Assembly: GCF_000243675.2 (NCBI RefSeq)
Contig: NZ_AHMM02000006.1
Coordinates: 186,001 to 250,000 of the forward strand
Direction: 5' to 3'
DNA from: Leptospira inadai serovar Lyme str. 10
Lineage (GTDB): Bacteria; Spirochaetota; Leptospiria; Leptospirales; Leptospiraceae
DNA length: 64,000 bases
Shown: piece after piece, positions 8,183 through 17,784 of the stretch
Layout: each line of letters opens with the position of its first letter
Numbering within the stretch: position 1 is the stretch's first letter
The notes under the pieces: generated by a model
What the model was told of the DNA's origin: nothing
Database searches by the model: none
The model's input: the letters and a program-made list of their open reading frames with translations, nothing else
Program-made: the position numbers and the translations under genes

Positions 8183-10948
8183 ATGAAGTATAAGAAAGTT
8201 TCCGAAGTTCGTAATACCTTCCTGAATTACTTTAAGCAGAAAGGTCACACAGTCGTTCCTTCCTCTTCTCTCCTTCCCGCTGGAGATCCCACCTTATTAT
8301 TTACCACCGCCGGCATGGTGCAATTTAAGCCTTTCTTTACGGGTGCAGTCGACCTTCCGTACACTCGCGCCACTTCCGCTCAAAAATGTCTGAGAACCAC
8401 CGACTTAGAGAATGTCGGGAAAACGGAAAGGCATTGTACTTTCTTTGAAATGCTCGGAAATTTCAGTTTCGGGGATTATTTTAAGGAGGAAGCCATCGAG
8501 TTCGCCTTGGATTGCTCCGTGAACCATCTCGGGTTTCCGAAAGATAAAATTTGGATCACGGTATTCGAGAACGACGACGAGGCGGAAAAGATTTGGATCT
8601 CTAAGGGAATCCCAGCCGAGAGAATCACTCGGCTCGGTAAAAAAGACAATTTTTGGGGACCGGCGGGCGATAGCGGAGCCTGTGGTCCGTGTTCCGAGTT
8701 GTATTTGGATCGGGGACCGGAGAAAGGATTCCCGGACTGCGGAACCAAAAACGAATGTCGTCCCGGTTGCGACTGCGATCGTTTTTTAGAATTTTGGAAT
8801 ATAGTTTTTAATCAATTCAATCAGGATACCGACGGGAATCTTCACCCTCTCAAGCAAACCGGGATCGATACCGGTTCCGGTTTGGAAAGAGTCGCTTTAC
8901 TTCTGCAAGGAGTCGATTCGGTTTACGATACGGACGAGTTGCGAGGCATTATCTCCGAGGTGGAAAAAGTTTCGGAAAAAAAATACGAAGAAAATACGAA
9001 GGTTCCGTTTCGAGTCATCACCGATCATATTCGTTCGGCCTTATTTGCCGTTTCGGACGGGATTTATCCCGATCGTACCGGGCGGGGTTACGTCATTCGT
9101 CGCTTGATTCGCCGTGCGGTGCTGTTTGCGCGCAAGCTTGATCTAAAAGAACCGTTTTTGCATAAACTCGTAAAACCGGTGGTTGCTATCTATCGAGAAC
9201 GTTACCCGGAACTGGAAAAGCATGCTTCGTCGGTGGAGCGAACTCTGCTCGCCGAAGAGGAGCTATTCCTGAAAACTTTGGAGATCGGTTTAGAGAAAAT
9301 CGGAGTTCTTGTGGCAAAGACCAAAGCGTCGGAATCGACCGTATTCTCGGGAAAAGATAGTTTTCTTCTCTATGGGACCTACGGGTTTCCTGCGGAAATG
9401 ACCGAGGAGATCGTTGCCGAACAAGGGCTTTCGTTCGATAGGAACGGGTTCGAGGAAGAACTGGAAAAGGATCGCCGATCCTCTAGGGAAACATGGAAGG
9501 CGAATCGAACTAGTTTATTTACCGGAATTAAAACCGATAAAACGGAGTTTCTGGGCTATACTCGATTGGATGCTCGTTCCGAAATCGTGCACGCTTTCTT
9601 GGACAATAAACCGGTGACTTCGTTAACGGAAGGGCAGTCGGGAGTCTTGACTTTTAAGGCCACACCCTTTTATCCGGAAGGGGGCGGGCAGGTCGGCGAT
9701 ACGGGTTTTATCCGTAAGGATGTTTCGGTATTCAAGGTTTTAGATACGCAGAAAGAGAACGATATCATACTACATTACGGTACCGTATTGAACGGCAGTT
9801 TTAACGTAGGCGACGAGGCGGTTTTGGAAGTCGAAAAAGAAAGACGCGAAAAACTGAAATCACACCATTCGGGAACCCACCTTTTGAACGGCGCTTTGAG
9901 AAATTTACTGGGCGCTCACGTAATGCAAAAAGGCTCCATTGTTTCCCCCGAATATTTACGATTCGATTTTTCGCATCCGACTGCGTTAAGCGAAGAAGAG
10001 ATTCGTAAAGTCGAATCCTGGGTAAACGACAGTATCGGTATGTCGATACCGGTAGAGACCAAAATTTTGCCGATCGAAGAAGCCAAAAAGACCGGCGCGG
10101 TCGCCGCGTTCGACGAGAAATACGGGGACTCGGTTCGAGTCCTGCAAATGGGCGATCGATCGTTGGAATTCTGCGGAGGAACTCACGTTTTAAATACCGG
10201 AGATATCGGGTACTTTTTTATAAGGAAGGAATCCAGTCCCGGGGCCGGGAACCGCAGGATCGAGGCGGTTGCCGGTCCGCTCGTTATCGAAACCTTTCAA
10301 ACCATCTTTGCGGAATTGACGGGCGCTATACAAACTTTGAATTTAAAAATCAAAGACGAGCTGGGTGAGGAATCCGCTTCTCTTTCCATCAAAGAGAGTC
10401 TGCTCCGTCCCGAGGATATCCGTGCGATTTTCGAAAAAAAGGGGGCGGAGGCGGTTTCCGAATTACGGAATCTTTCCGAAAAACTGAGTTCGGAAATCGA
10501 AGAGACCCAGTCGAAATTTTTAAAGGAAAAGAAAAATAGGGAATCTCGCGACTTCGAGAACAATCCGCAAATACTTTCTTCCATACTCTCCGCAGCTAAA
10601 GTCCTGGGCTCCGTCAAAATCGTTCACGCGATTTTCGATTCCAAGGATGCTAAGGCCTTAAAAGGGCTTTCGGATAATTTGAAAGTTCGGGAAAAGGAGG
10701 TCATTGCGGTCCTGGCGAGTCGCAATGAGGAAGACGCAAGTATCGTAGTCACTTGCTCTCCGTCTTTAGCCAGGACACTCGTCCATTGCGGAGATTTGGT
10801 AAAAGCCGCCTGCGAAGTATTAGGCGGTAAGGGCGGTGGAAAACCGGATATGGCCCAGGGGGGCGGAAAGAACGTCTCTAAGCTAGAAGAGGCGGTGGAA
10901 TTGGTAGTGAATCAGGCTTTGGCGGGCTTGAGCGGGAGTAAAGTATGA
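8183..10948 (+). CDS. alaS: Alanyl-tRNA synthetase
   Basis: AlaRS charges tRNA-Ala with alanine and edits mischarged Ser/Gly. The 921-residue length is normal for the family. The class II aminoacylation core opens with KVSEVRNTFLNYFKQKGH. The editing domain has the zinc-site motifs SHHSGTHLLNGALR near residue 577 and EFCGGTHV near 676. The C-terminal C-Ala domain ends in GGKGGGKPDMAQGGG. The ATG at 8183 follows AGAGGAC; a longer frame from 8141 would start inside the terminator hairpin and is rejected. The stop overlaps the yajQ start. Confidence 0.97.
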   Translation: MKYKKVSEVRNTFLNYFKQKGHTVVPSSSLLPAGDPTLLFTTAGMVQFKPFFTGAVDLPYTRATSAQKCLRTTDLENVGKTERHCTFFEMLGNFSFGDYFKEEAIEFALDCSVNHLGFPKDKIWITVFENDDEAEKIWISKGIPAERITRLGKKDNFWGPAGDSGACGPCSELYLDRGPEKGFPDCGTKNECRPGCDCDRFLEFWNIVFNQFNQDTDGNLHPLKQTGIDTGSGLERVALLLQGVDSVYDTDELRGIISEVEKVSEKKYEENTKVPFRVITDHIRSALFAVSDGIYPDRTGRGYVIRRLIRRAVLFARKLDLKEPFLHKLVKPVVAIYRERYPELEKHASSVERTLLAEEELFLKTLEIGLEKIGVLVAKTKASESTVFSGKDSFLLYGTYGFPAEMTEEIVAEQGLSFDRNGFEEELEKDRRSSRETWKANRTSLFTGIKTDKTEFLGYTRLDARSEIVHAFLDNKPVTSLTEGQSGVLTFKATPFYPEGGGQVGDTGFIRKDVSVFKVLDTQKENDIILHYGTVLNGSFNVGDEAVLEVEKERREKLKSHHSGTHLLNGALRNLLGAHVMQKGSIVSPEYLRFDFSHPTALSEEEIRKVESWVNDSIGMSIPVETKILPIEEAKKTGAVAAFDEKYGDSVRVLQMGDRSLEFCGGTHVLNTGDIGYFFIRKESSPGAGNRRIEAVAGPLVIETFQTIFAELTGAIQTLNLKIKDELGEESASLSIKESLLRPEDIRAIFEKKGAEAVSELRNLSEKLSSEIEETQSKFLKEKKNRESRDFENNPQILSSILSAAKVLGSVKIVHAIFDSKDAKALKGLSDNLKVREKEVIAVLASRNEEDASIVVTCSPSLARTLVHCGDLVKAACEVLGGKGGGKPDMAQGGGKNVSKLEEAVELVVNQALAGLSGSKV

Positions 10949-11439
10949 GCGATCCTTCGTTTGACGTGGTATCCGAGATCGATAGGCCGGAGTTGCAGAA
11001 CGCGGTCACGCAGGCCATCAGCGAAATAAAAACAAGATTCGACTTCAAGGGTTCCAAGTCGGAGATTAAGTTGGAGGAGGAAAGCCTCATCCTTACTTCG
11101 GACAATGAAGCGAAGCTGGAGAGCGTGATCGACGTTTTGATCAATAAGATGGCAAAACGCGGCTTAGGATTGAAATCCTTCGACTTTAAATCAAAGATCG
11201 AACCGGCAACAGGAAATACCGTCCGGATGAAAGTAAAAATTCGAAACGGTCTTGAAAAGGAACAGACTAAGGAAATCACCAAGATCGTAAAAGATTCAAA
11301 ACTGAAAGTGACCGCGACGATCATGGGAACAAGCGTGCGCATTCAGGGGAAGAAAAAGGACGATTTGCAGGAGGTCATGCGTTTACTGAAAGCGGCGGAT
11401 CTGCCGTTTGATCTTCAATTCCAAAATTATAAAGGATAA
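10945..11439 (+). CDS. YajQ family nucleotide-binding protein
   Basis: A 164-residue protein of the YajQ/UPF0234 family; some members bind cyclic di-GMP and act with transcription factors. It begins MSDPSFDVVSEIDRPELQNA and has TRFDFKGSKSEI, AKRGLGLKSFDF and the end DLPFDLQFQNYKG, all family hallmarks. It overlaps alaS by four bases, which suggests translational coupling. Its ligand is not deducible here. Confidence 0.93.
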   Translation: MSDPSFDVVSEIDRPELQNAVTQAISEIKTRFDFKGSKSEIKLEEESLILTSDNEAKLESVIDVLINKMAKRGLGLKSFDFKSKIEPATGNTVRMKVKIRNGLEKEQTKEITKIVKDSKLKVTATIMGTSVRIQGKKKDDLQEVMRLLKAADLPFDLQFQNYKG

Positions 11440-11529
11440 TCTTGCTTACTCTTTTCGGAGAAAGAAAGAAATTTATCCGGTACGCGATTTGATGACAACA
11501 ATCCCAAACGGAAATCGGTCTAACACAAC

Positions 11530-11925
11530 ATGAAGTTGAATTTATTTGTCTTAGCGCTTATGCTCGGAATTTCTTTCGGGGTAACCGCCGAAGAGGAAAG
11601 TCCGGTCAAATTTAAATTGGAGAAAGGAATCGGAGAGACGTATTTTTTGAAGATCGTTCATCCGTCTCATTTCGGAATCCAGAAAGACGCACCTCATAAA
11701 ATAACCGTCAACGCCGGACCCGGTTTGAAACTGGAGTCGGCGGACTTAAAATTAAAAGGTAAAACGTCCAGTAAGAAAAAAGAATATTTCGAATCGGTGG
11801 ATCCTATGGCGATTACCCTAAAAGGCGCCGGCGAACTCGAAATTCATGCCAAGATATTTTACTGCGATTACAACCGAAACATTTGTATTCCCGGAAAGAT
11901 CGTCCAAAAAGAAATCATAAAGTAG
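11530..11925 (+). CDS. Small exported protein with a C-terminal cysteine pair
   Basis: A 131-residue protein with a clear signal peptide (MKLNLFVLALMLGISFGVTA). The mature region is predicted mainly beta and ends with FYCDYNRNICIPGKIVQ, two cysteines seven residues apart. The layout resembles the periplasmic N-terminal domain of DsbD-like thiol:disulfide proteins, where a cysteine pair near the end is redox active, but the match is weak. The gene starts 90 bases after yajQ and is followed by a bidirectional terminator. Confidence 0.65.
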   Translation: MKLNLFVLALMLGISFGVTAEEESPVKFKLEKGIGETYFLKIVHPSHFGIQKDAPHKITVNAGPGLKLESADLKLKGKTSSKKKEYFESVDPMAITLKGAGELEIHAKIFYCDYNRNICIPGKIVQKEIIK

Positions 11926-11932
11926 AATTCGA

Positions 11933-11978
11933 AAAGCGGGTTCATACGATCGATTCTTTACGATCGAAAGCCCGCTTT
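11933..11978. terminator. Bidirectional terminator hairpin
   Basis: The outer arms AAAGCGGG and CCCGCTTT enclose an inner CGATCG/CGATCG pair. It lies between the converging genes ending at 11925 (+) and 11989 (-). The arm ends give short T or A runs in each direction. Confidence 0.7.
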
Positions 11979-11988
11979 CCAATCCGCG

Positions 11989-12411
11989 TTACTTTTTCAA
12001 TTCGACTTTTAGATCGGGTTGGGAGATATGAAAAAGATAATATGTTTTTCCGTTGATCGGCTTCGAAGTTTTGACGATCTTTCCTTTTATCTCCACCAAC
12101 TCCTTCAGAAATTTCCGATCCGTAGGTCTAAATAAGTCGCCTTTTTCGGCGATAAACAGATTTAAGGCTCTTTTTCGAGCTAGCTCAAGCGCTTCGTGTT
12201 CGTTGCTTTCGAGCGAAGAGACGACGACCTGATATGTGGAAGAATTGATAAATCCTTCGGTAGCTTTAACGAATTGATCCTCTTCTGCGGGGGCGGATTC
12301 CTGAACTACGGATTTTGTTCCGCCAACGGGCGAGTCTTCTTTTTTCGGAGTTTTACAAACTGCGAGTGAAAGAATGGCAAGGGTAAGTAACGCGATAGTT
12401 TTATTTTGCAT
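11989..12411 (-). CDS. Small lipoprotein, unknown function
   Basis: A 140-residue protein with a spirochaete-type lipoprotein signal: a hydrophobic N-terminus ending LAILSLAVC, with Cys19 as the likely lipidation site. The mature part has an acidic linker, then EHEALELARKRALNLFIAEKG, a pattern seen in LPP20-like lipoproteins, and a beta-rich end. It lies 14 bases after the next upstream gene on the same strand (12426-13100), which is also a lipoprotein and shares the same 'YQVVV...' theme, so the two are probably an operon. Confidence 0.7.
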   Translation of the reverse strand: MQNKTIALLTLAILSLAVCKTPKKEDSPVGGTKSVVQESAPAEEDQFVKATEGFINSSTYQVVVSSLESNEHEALELARKRALNLFIAEKGDLFRPTDRKFLKELVEIKGKIVKTSKPINGKTYYLFHISQPDLKVELKK

Positions 12412-12425
12412 AGAGGCTCCAGAGT

Positions 12426-13100
12426 TTACCTTATGGGAATAGGGACGGGGGATTCTAAAATTCGCTCTAACAAATCAGCTTCGACAATTCTGTAAACCAA
12501 AGTACAGCGTTTCGGGTCCGCGTAATCCTCCCTATACAGGAAGAATTTATCCAAGAACCACGAAAAAGCCGCACGGTAAGCGAGAAAGTCGGCATTTACA
12601 TTTTCTTTCTTTTTCTTTTCAATTTCTTTTTGAGTATCGGTTCTATCCGGCGTTGCGGAGGCTCCCGGTTGGGAAGTTGTGGTCGGGGCCTGAGTTTGGT
12701 TCGGGGTGATCGATGCCGTCGCCATGCCCGGTGATACGGCGGCCCCAGTCACTCCGACCTGCGGGTGTTGAGCCGGAGGGACATACGGGGGAACTCTCGT
12801 CTGTTCGGCAGTTCCTCTTAGATATTTTCGTTCTTCCCGAAGTTGCGTTACTATCACCGGAATCGTAATCTCGTCCCTGCGTCGGAGCGCCCTCGCACGA
12901 CATTCTTCTCTCAATTCCAGAATCGGTCTCTCTTGATTCGGAATCGGAACCGTGACCACCACCTGAAAATACTCGTGGGAAATAAAACCGGTATCCGATA
13001 CGTTATCCCAGGCCTTCCGACGAAACTCTGGGTCCGCAGGTTCGCATACAATAGAAGTAAGGCTAATTAAGACCGTTATCCAACGGAGCATAGTTCCCAT
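12426..13100 (-). CDS. Lipoprotein with Pro/Thr-rich linker
   Basis: A 224-residue protein with a signal ending LTSIVC (likely lipidated Cys19). Residues ~40-100 (EYFQVVVTVPIPNQERPILEL, with many Arg) resemble the paired lipoprotein downstream. A low-complexity Pro/Ala/Thr/Gln linker spans ~105-150. A charged helix and a C-terminal region with a single Cys in PKRCTLVYRIVEAD follow. The ATG at 13100 or the one three codons later are both possible. Function unknown; probably an envelope protein. Confidence 0.65.
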   Translation of the reverse strand: MGTMLRWITVLISLTSIVCEPADPEFRRKAWDNVSDTGFISHEYFQVVVTVPIPNQERPILELREECRARALRRRDEITIPVIVTQLREERKYLRGTAEQTRVPPYVPPAQHPQVGVTGAAVSPGMATASITPNQTQAPTTTSQPGASATPDRTDTQKEIEKKKKENVNADFLAYRAAFSWFLDKFFLYREDYADPKRCTLVYRIVEADLLERILESPVPIPIR

Positions 13101-13107
13101 TTTAGTA

Positions 13108-13138
13108 AATCCCGTTGGAAAAACCAGCGGGATTTTTT
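13108..13138 (+). terminator. Terminator-like hairpin in front of the M16 gene
   Basis: An 11-base stem (AATCCCGTTGG with CCAGCGGGATT, one G-U pair) with an AAAAA loop is followed by six T on the plus strand. No plus-strand gene ends nearby: it lies in the short gap between divergent genes, just before the M16 peptidase start. It may act as an attenuator or as a 5'-leader hairpin of the minus-strand lipoprotein. Confidence 0.6.
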
Positions 13139-13184
13139 CACGGAACTTCTCGACATGAACGCTTTCGGGGGAAATGCTGTTGGT

Positions 13185-14753
13185 ATGTGGAACTCCTTCC
13201 CGAAAACGAAACGAACGGTACTTTTAACTCTCATTTGCATTTCCTCTTTTTCCGGTTTGAATGCCGAAGAAGACTTGTTTTCCCGTATTCGGACGTCCCT
13301 GGAAGCTAGAGTCAAAAAAGTCGTTCTGAAGAACGGAATTCGACTGCTCTTAATGAAACGGGAAGGATCTCCTACCGTTGCCGTATATACGAAATTCTTA
13401 GTGGGCTCCGTGGATGAAACTCCGGAAATCGCAGGCACGGCGCATTTGCTGGAGCATATGCTCTTTAAGGGAACTAAAAATATAGGAACGAATAATTACG
13501 AAAAGGAAAAAATCTATCTGGAGCAAATTCGCGTATGGGGAAAACGATTAGATTCCTATCGCATTAAAGAAAGAGAATATATTCGAAATAAGGAAGCGAT
13601 TCCGGAAGATTTTATAAAAGAAAAAGCCGTTTTGGAGACCAGGTTCAGGAATCTTTTGGAGTTTCATCGAAGATTCGTCGTCTCGAACGAGGATTCCTAT
13701 ATCTATGATAAGAACGGAGGAACCGGCTTTAACGCTTACACGACGGACGACGTCACGAACTATCAAATTTTACTTCCTTCAAATCGACTGGAAATATGGG
13801 CCAAGTTGGAATCGGACAGACTCAAAAATCCTATATTAAGAGAATATTATACGGAAAGGGATGTCGTTCTTGAAGAAAGAAGAATGCGGGTCGATAATCA
13901 AGGGCTCGGAATCTTACGGGAGAAGTTTTTAGGAGCGGCGTTTGAAAAGCATCCCTACCGGATGCCGGTGATCGGTTACGAATCGAATCTTCCGTTCTTG
14001 GATATAGATAAGACGGAGGATTTTTTCCGGAGAAACTATCGTCCGGGTAATATGGCGATCGCGATCGTAGGCGATCTCGATTTTACATCGGCGGAAGCGT
14101 TGGTTCGAAAATACTTCGAGGATATTCCGGACGGAAGTCCTGCGCAGCCGATTCTTCAGAAAGAAACTTACGATCATGACACCCGCAGGGTAAGCGTTCG
14201 GCATTCTTCGGGGCCGATGAAAGTAATGGGTTGGTTGACGCCGGCGCCTCCTCATGTCGATCGACCGGTTTTGGATTTGATCGACGCGATATTAACCCAA
14301 GGTGAGACCGGCCGATTGTATAAACGACTCGTTCTTCGGGAGAAATTGGCCCAGAAGGTGTCCTGTTGGACGGGGGAACCCGGCGAAAGATACGATAGCC
14401 TATTCGCAATTTACGTTACGAATGTCCGCGGAGCGGATCCCGACAAAATCGAAACCTCCATTTTGGAGGAAATTGAAACCTTAAAGAACGAATCCGTAAG
14501 CGACGAAGAACTTTTAAAAATAAAAAATCAGATCGTCGGGGATTACATTCGCGGGTTGAATAGCAACGGAAAGCTTGCGGATGTGTTGACGTATTACGAA
14601 CTTTTGGCCGGGAATTGGGCCGCAATTTTCGACGATTATTCCCAGTTGGACAGGGTTTCGTCAGAGGATATAAGAAGAGTGGCTAAGAAATATTTCGTGC
14701 CTCGTAATTTAACGGTCGGTGATTTAATCACCTCCGAGGGGGAACAAAAATGA
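13185..14753 (+). CDS. M16 family zinc metallopeptidase (active-site subunit)
   Basis: An exported peptidase of the insulinase/processing-peptidase family. The inverted zinc motif HLLEHMLFKGT gives His-x-x-Glu-His at residues 87-91, and the downstream helix with LESDR may supply the third zinc ligand. A signal peptide ending SGLNA precedes the mature chain. An insertion of ~70 charged residues lies between the zinc motif and the GFNAYTTDD block. An upstream ATG at 13155 is possible, but GGGGGA before 13185 favours this start. The stop overlaps the next gene, its likely partner subunit. Confidence 0.88.
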   Translation: MWNSFPKTKRTVLLTLICISSFSGLNAEEDLFSRIRTSLEARVKKVVLKNGIRLLLMKREGSPTVAVYTKFLVGSVDETPEIAGTAHLLEHMLFKGTKNIGTNNYEKEKIYLEQIRVWGKRLDSYRIKEREYIRNKEAIPEDFIKEKAVLETRFRNLLEFHRRFVVSNEDSYIYDKNGGTGFNAYTTDDVTNYQILLPSNRLEIWAKLESDRLKNPILREYYTERDVVLEERRMRVDNQGLGILREKFLGAAFEKHPYRMPVIGYESNLPFLDIDKTEDFFRRNYRPGNMAIAIVGDLDFTSAEALVRKYFEDIPDGSPAQPILQKETYDHDTRRVSVRHSSGPMKVMGWLTPAPPHVDRPVLDLIDAILTQGETGRLYKRLVLREKLAQKVSCWTGEPGERYDSLFAIYVTNVRGADPDKIETSILEEIETLKNESVSDEELLKIKNQIVGDYIRGLNSNGKLADVLTYYELLAGNWAAIFDDYSQLDRVSSEDIRRVAKKYFVPRNLTVGDLITSEGEQK

Positions 14754-16183
14754 AATTCTCTCGATCGGCTTTTTTCATTCTTTTAGTCCTTCTCCTTTTG
14801 CCCGTCGGAACGAACTCGGCACCGGGTGATTTCGTTAAGAACGTCAAGATTCCTCCTCTTGAATTTCATTTTCCTGAAATAAAAGAGATTCAATTGAATC
14901 CGAATACCAGGGTTCTATTTCTGCCGAACGGGGAGTTCCCTCTACGTACATTGGAAATATCCTTTTATGCGGGGCCTTCCTATTATCCCCAGATAAAATA
15001 CGAATTGTCGGAAGTCCTTCCCGAAGCCTGGAAGAAGGGAGGAACTCAATCCCACCCCGGAGAATCCTTCGCGGAAGTATGGGAATCATACGGTTCTCGA
15101 TTGCGCGTCGATTCGGACTTGGAGACCGTTACCTTAACATTTTCCTGGCTGACTAGATACGATAAAGAATCGAGGGCTTTAATTTCCGAGTTTTTGAACC
15201 AGCCTAAGTTCGGTCAGGAAGCTTTCGAAATCGCTAAACTGCAATTAGGCGAACAGATTAAACGAAGAAACGATAATATTGCCGCTCTCGCCGGTCGAAA
15301 GGCATTGGAACTCGCCTACAAAGGAAAAATCCGCGGCACTTCCGTTTCTCAGTCACGTTTGGACGGTTTGACCGAGGAGGCCGTTTCCGACTACTATAAG
15401 AATGTCGTTTTAAAGTCCCGTAAATCGGTTTTAGTTACCGGGGAATGGCAGGATTCGGAAGTGCCGGGCTTTTTGGCCGAAGTATTACCCAATTCGGATG
15501 AAGTCGCCAAGAAGGACCCCGAGTCGTTGTCGCAAGTGGAACTTGAGAAGAACTTAAAGTCGGTGGGATATAAGAATCTTATCGTCGACAAAGGTAACAC
15601 GCAAAATGTCGTCCTATTTTTAGGAGTCGGGCCCGCGCATAATCATCCCGATTTTTATGCGATCCAACTCTTGAATTATATCGTAGGCGGAGGCGGTTTC
15701 AATTCCTATTTTATGAGTAGGATTCGTTCGGATAAGGGGTTGGCTTATTCGTCGTCTAGTCACCCTATTTTTGAAAAGGACCATTCCCTGATTTTTTTCA
15801 TGACCCAAACTAAATCGCAAACAACGATGGAAGTTTACGATTTGATGGGAGAAATTTTGAGCGATAAAACCTTCTCGAAAATAACCGAAGAAGAATTAAA
15901 AAACGCTAAAGAAGCGATTCTGAATAAATTTATTTTTCTTTTTACGGACTCACTGGAAATTCTCAGAAATGAGGCCCGATTTAGGGAACATCGCATGCCT
16001 AAGGATTATCTCCGTATCTATCGGGATAAAATCCAAGCTGTGAGTTTGGAAGATCTGCGAAAAGTCGGAAAAGCGTATTTCCGCCGGGACGGATTGACTG
16101 CGATCGTTTCGGGACCGAAAACATCGATTCAACAGGATCTCCCCTCTTTGAAAGTGATCGGTCCGGAGGACCCCGTTCCTTAG
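14750..16183 (+). CDS. M16 family peptidase-like protein lacking the zinc motif
   Basis: A 477-residue exported protein (signal [20 protein letters not shown]). It has the M16 fold signals: an N-terminal half starting [20 protein letters not shown], and a C-terminal half with [18 protein letters not shown]. At the zinc-motif position it reads [13 protein letters not shown], so His-x-x-Glu-His is missing and it is probably not catalytic. Known two-subunit M16 enzymes pair such a chain with an active one. Here the active chain lies directly upstream with a four-base overlap, so a heterodimer is likely. Confidence 0.85.
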   Translation: MKFSRSAFFILLVLLLLPVGTNSAPGDFVKNVKIPPLEFHFPEIKEIQLNPNTRVLFLPNGEFPLRTLEISFYAGPSYYPQIKYELSEVLPEAWKKGGTQSHPGESFAEVWESYGSRLRVDSDLETVTLTFSWLTRYDKESRALISEFLNQPKFGQEAFEIAKLQLGEQIKRRNDNIAALAGRKALELAYKGKIRGTSVSQSRLDGLTEEAVSDYYKNVVLKSRKSVLVTGEWQDSEVPGFLAEVLPNSDEVAKKDPESLSQVELEKNLKSVGYKNLIVDKGNTQNVVLFLGVGPAHNHPDFYAIQLLNYIVGGGGFNSYFMSRIRSDKGLAYSSSSHPIFEKDHSLIFFMTQTKSQTTMEVYDLMGEILSDKTFSKITEEELKNAKEAILNKFIFLFTDSLEILRNEARFREHRMPKDYLRIYRDKIQAVSLEDLRKVGKAYFRRDGLTAIVSGPKTSIQQDLPSLKVIGPEDPVP

Positions 16184-16184
16184 G

Positions 16185-17015
16185 ATGCAAAGTCGTTTCG
16201 AACATAAGCGGTATTCCTACGAGGGAATTTCGGAAGGGGGAATCCGCACTTCGATTATCATGTCAAACTTAAATCTGATGTTCGATATCGGTCATCAGAA
16301 TCCCAATAAGATTCATATCGGTAAGTTGTTATTGACTCACGCTCATTTGGATCACTCTGCGGGAATTCCCTATTATGTTTCGCAACGATCCTTGCGCAAA
16401 CTCACTCCTCCTAAAATTTACGTACCGAAGGAATTGGAAATTCCTTTGCACGAAATTCTAGCTCTTTATTCCAAGATAGAGGATTTTCCCTACCGATACG
16501 AATTATTCGGAGTTGCGGAAGGGGAAGAAGTCGAGATAGATCCTTACCATACGTTCAAACCTTGGAGGACGTTCCATCGAGTCGTTTCTCAAGGCTACAC
16601 GGTTTACGAACGGAAGAAAAAGTTAAAGACGGAATTTCAAGGTCTCAGTGCTGCCGAGCTCGCCGAGAGGAAAAAAGTATCCGGCCCGATCGATGAAATC
16701 ATATCGAAACCGGTCGTCAGTTTTTCCGGCGATACCAAAATCGAATACGTTCTCACTCACAAGGATGTTGCCGAGTCGGAAGTAGTCTTTCTGGAATGCA
16801 CATATATCGACGAAGAGCGGGACGTCTCGAAGGCGAGAGAATGGGGGCATATTCACTTGGATGAAATTCTTCATAATTTATCGGCTTTTAAAAACGAAAA
16901 AATCGTACTCATTCATTTCTCTAAACGATATCCGATTCCGTATATCAAGAAAGTGATCGCAAAGAAAATTCCCGCTTCGGAAAGGGATCGATTTCATCTT
17001 TTTCTACCGGAGTGA
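16185..17015 (+). CDS. Metallo-beta-lactamase fold hydrolase, RNase Z-like
   Basis: A 276-residue cytosolic protein. The zinc motif HAHLDH (His52, His54, Asp56, His57) and [13 protein letters not shown] with a later HIHLDE region match the tRNase Z/ElaC branch of the metallo-beta-lactamase fold. It is shorter than typical RNase Z (~300) and diverges in the flexible arm, so the substrate is uncertain. It starts two bases after the M16 pair and is probably co-transcribed. Confidence 0.8.
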   Translation: MQSRFEHKRYSYEGISEGGIRTSIIMSNLNLMFDIGHQNPNKIHIGKLLLTHAHLDHSAGIPYYVSQRSLRKLTPPKIYVPKELEIPLHEILALYSKIEDFPYRYELFGVAEGEEVEIDPYHTFKPWRTFHRVVSQGYTVYERKKKLKTEFQGLSAAELAERKKVSGPIDEIISKPVVSFSGDTKIEYVLTHKDVAESEVVFLECTYIDEERDVSKAREWGHIHLDEILHNLSAFKNEKIVLIHFSKRYPIPYIKKVIAKKIPASERDRFHLFLPE

Positions 17016-17043
17016 GCGACCGTATCATTAAGAAATTTTGAAT

Positions 17044-17727
17044 ATGACTGATTCAAAGAAACATCCGGATAAAAAAGGCTTGTCGCTTTACAAAGACGGC
17101 CTGGAGGAATGGATCGATCGGGATCTCGTTCGTCGCCCTTATCCTTGGCTTTATCACCTGGAGGAAAATGCATCGAGAGATAAGGTTCCTGTTCTTTCCC
17201 CGGCCTCGGGAGGAGTACTCTCCTTTCTCGTCTCATCCTGGGCACCTGCGAGAGTTCTCGAATTAGGGACGGGATACGGGGTTTCTTTGATTTGGATATA
17301 TTCCGCTCTAAGCGAAACGGCTAAAATCCAAAGTGTAGATCGGGAAATTCAATTTATGGAAATGACTCAATCCTATCTGGATCGATTGGTCGACAGCTCC
17401 TCTCGGGTGGAACTCCTGCGCGGAGAATGTGTGGAGGCTTTACGAAGATTTTTATCTTCGACGACGGACGAAAGGGAATTCTTATTCGTGGATTGCGATA
17501 AGGTTCGATATCCGGAAATTTTAAAATTGCTTCGAGATTCGGGAAAGGGAAGAAGGCTTAGAGTCGTTTTCGATAATGTACTCTGGCACGGGAGGCCGGC
17601 AGATCCCGATCGCCAGGCTCCTTCCGACCGGGCGATCCGTTCCTTCTGGGCGATCCTAAAGGAATCCGGCCTGCCTTATACTCTCTTCCCCGTAGGCGAC
17701 GGCCTAATCTGCATCGATTTTTACTAG
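17044..17727 (+). CDS. SAM-dependent O-methyltransferase, family 3 type
   Basis: A 227-residue class I methyltransferase. The SAM-binding motif VLELGTGYGVSLIWI, the acidic turn IQSVDREIQ, and LFVDCDKVRYPEILKLL with FDNVLWHGR (metal/catechol-type O-methyltransferase pattern) are visible, and the chain ends GLICIDFY. The substrate is unknown. The ATG at 17044 is chosen over a TTG two codons upstream. It lies 28 bases after the RNase Z-like gene, so it is likely the last gene of that operon. Confidence 0.82.
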   Translation: MTDSKKHPDKKGLSLYKDGLEEWIDRDLVRRPYPWLYHLEENASRDKVPVLSPASGGVLSFLVSSWAPARVLELGTGYGVSLIWIYSALSETAKIQSVDREIQFMEMTQSYLDRLVDSSSRVELLRGECVEALRRFLSSTTDEREFLFVDCDKVRYPEILKLLRDSGKGRRLRVVFDNVLWHGRPADPDRQAPSDRAIRSFWAILKESGLPYTLFPVGDGLICIDFY

Positions 17728-17784
17728 TAAAAAGCTTGTTACACCTCGATGGAATATGCTATATTGCCGCGAGGGAGCGATAGC

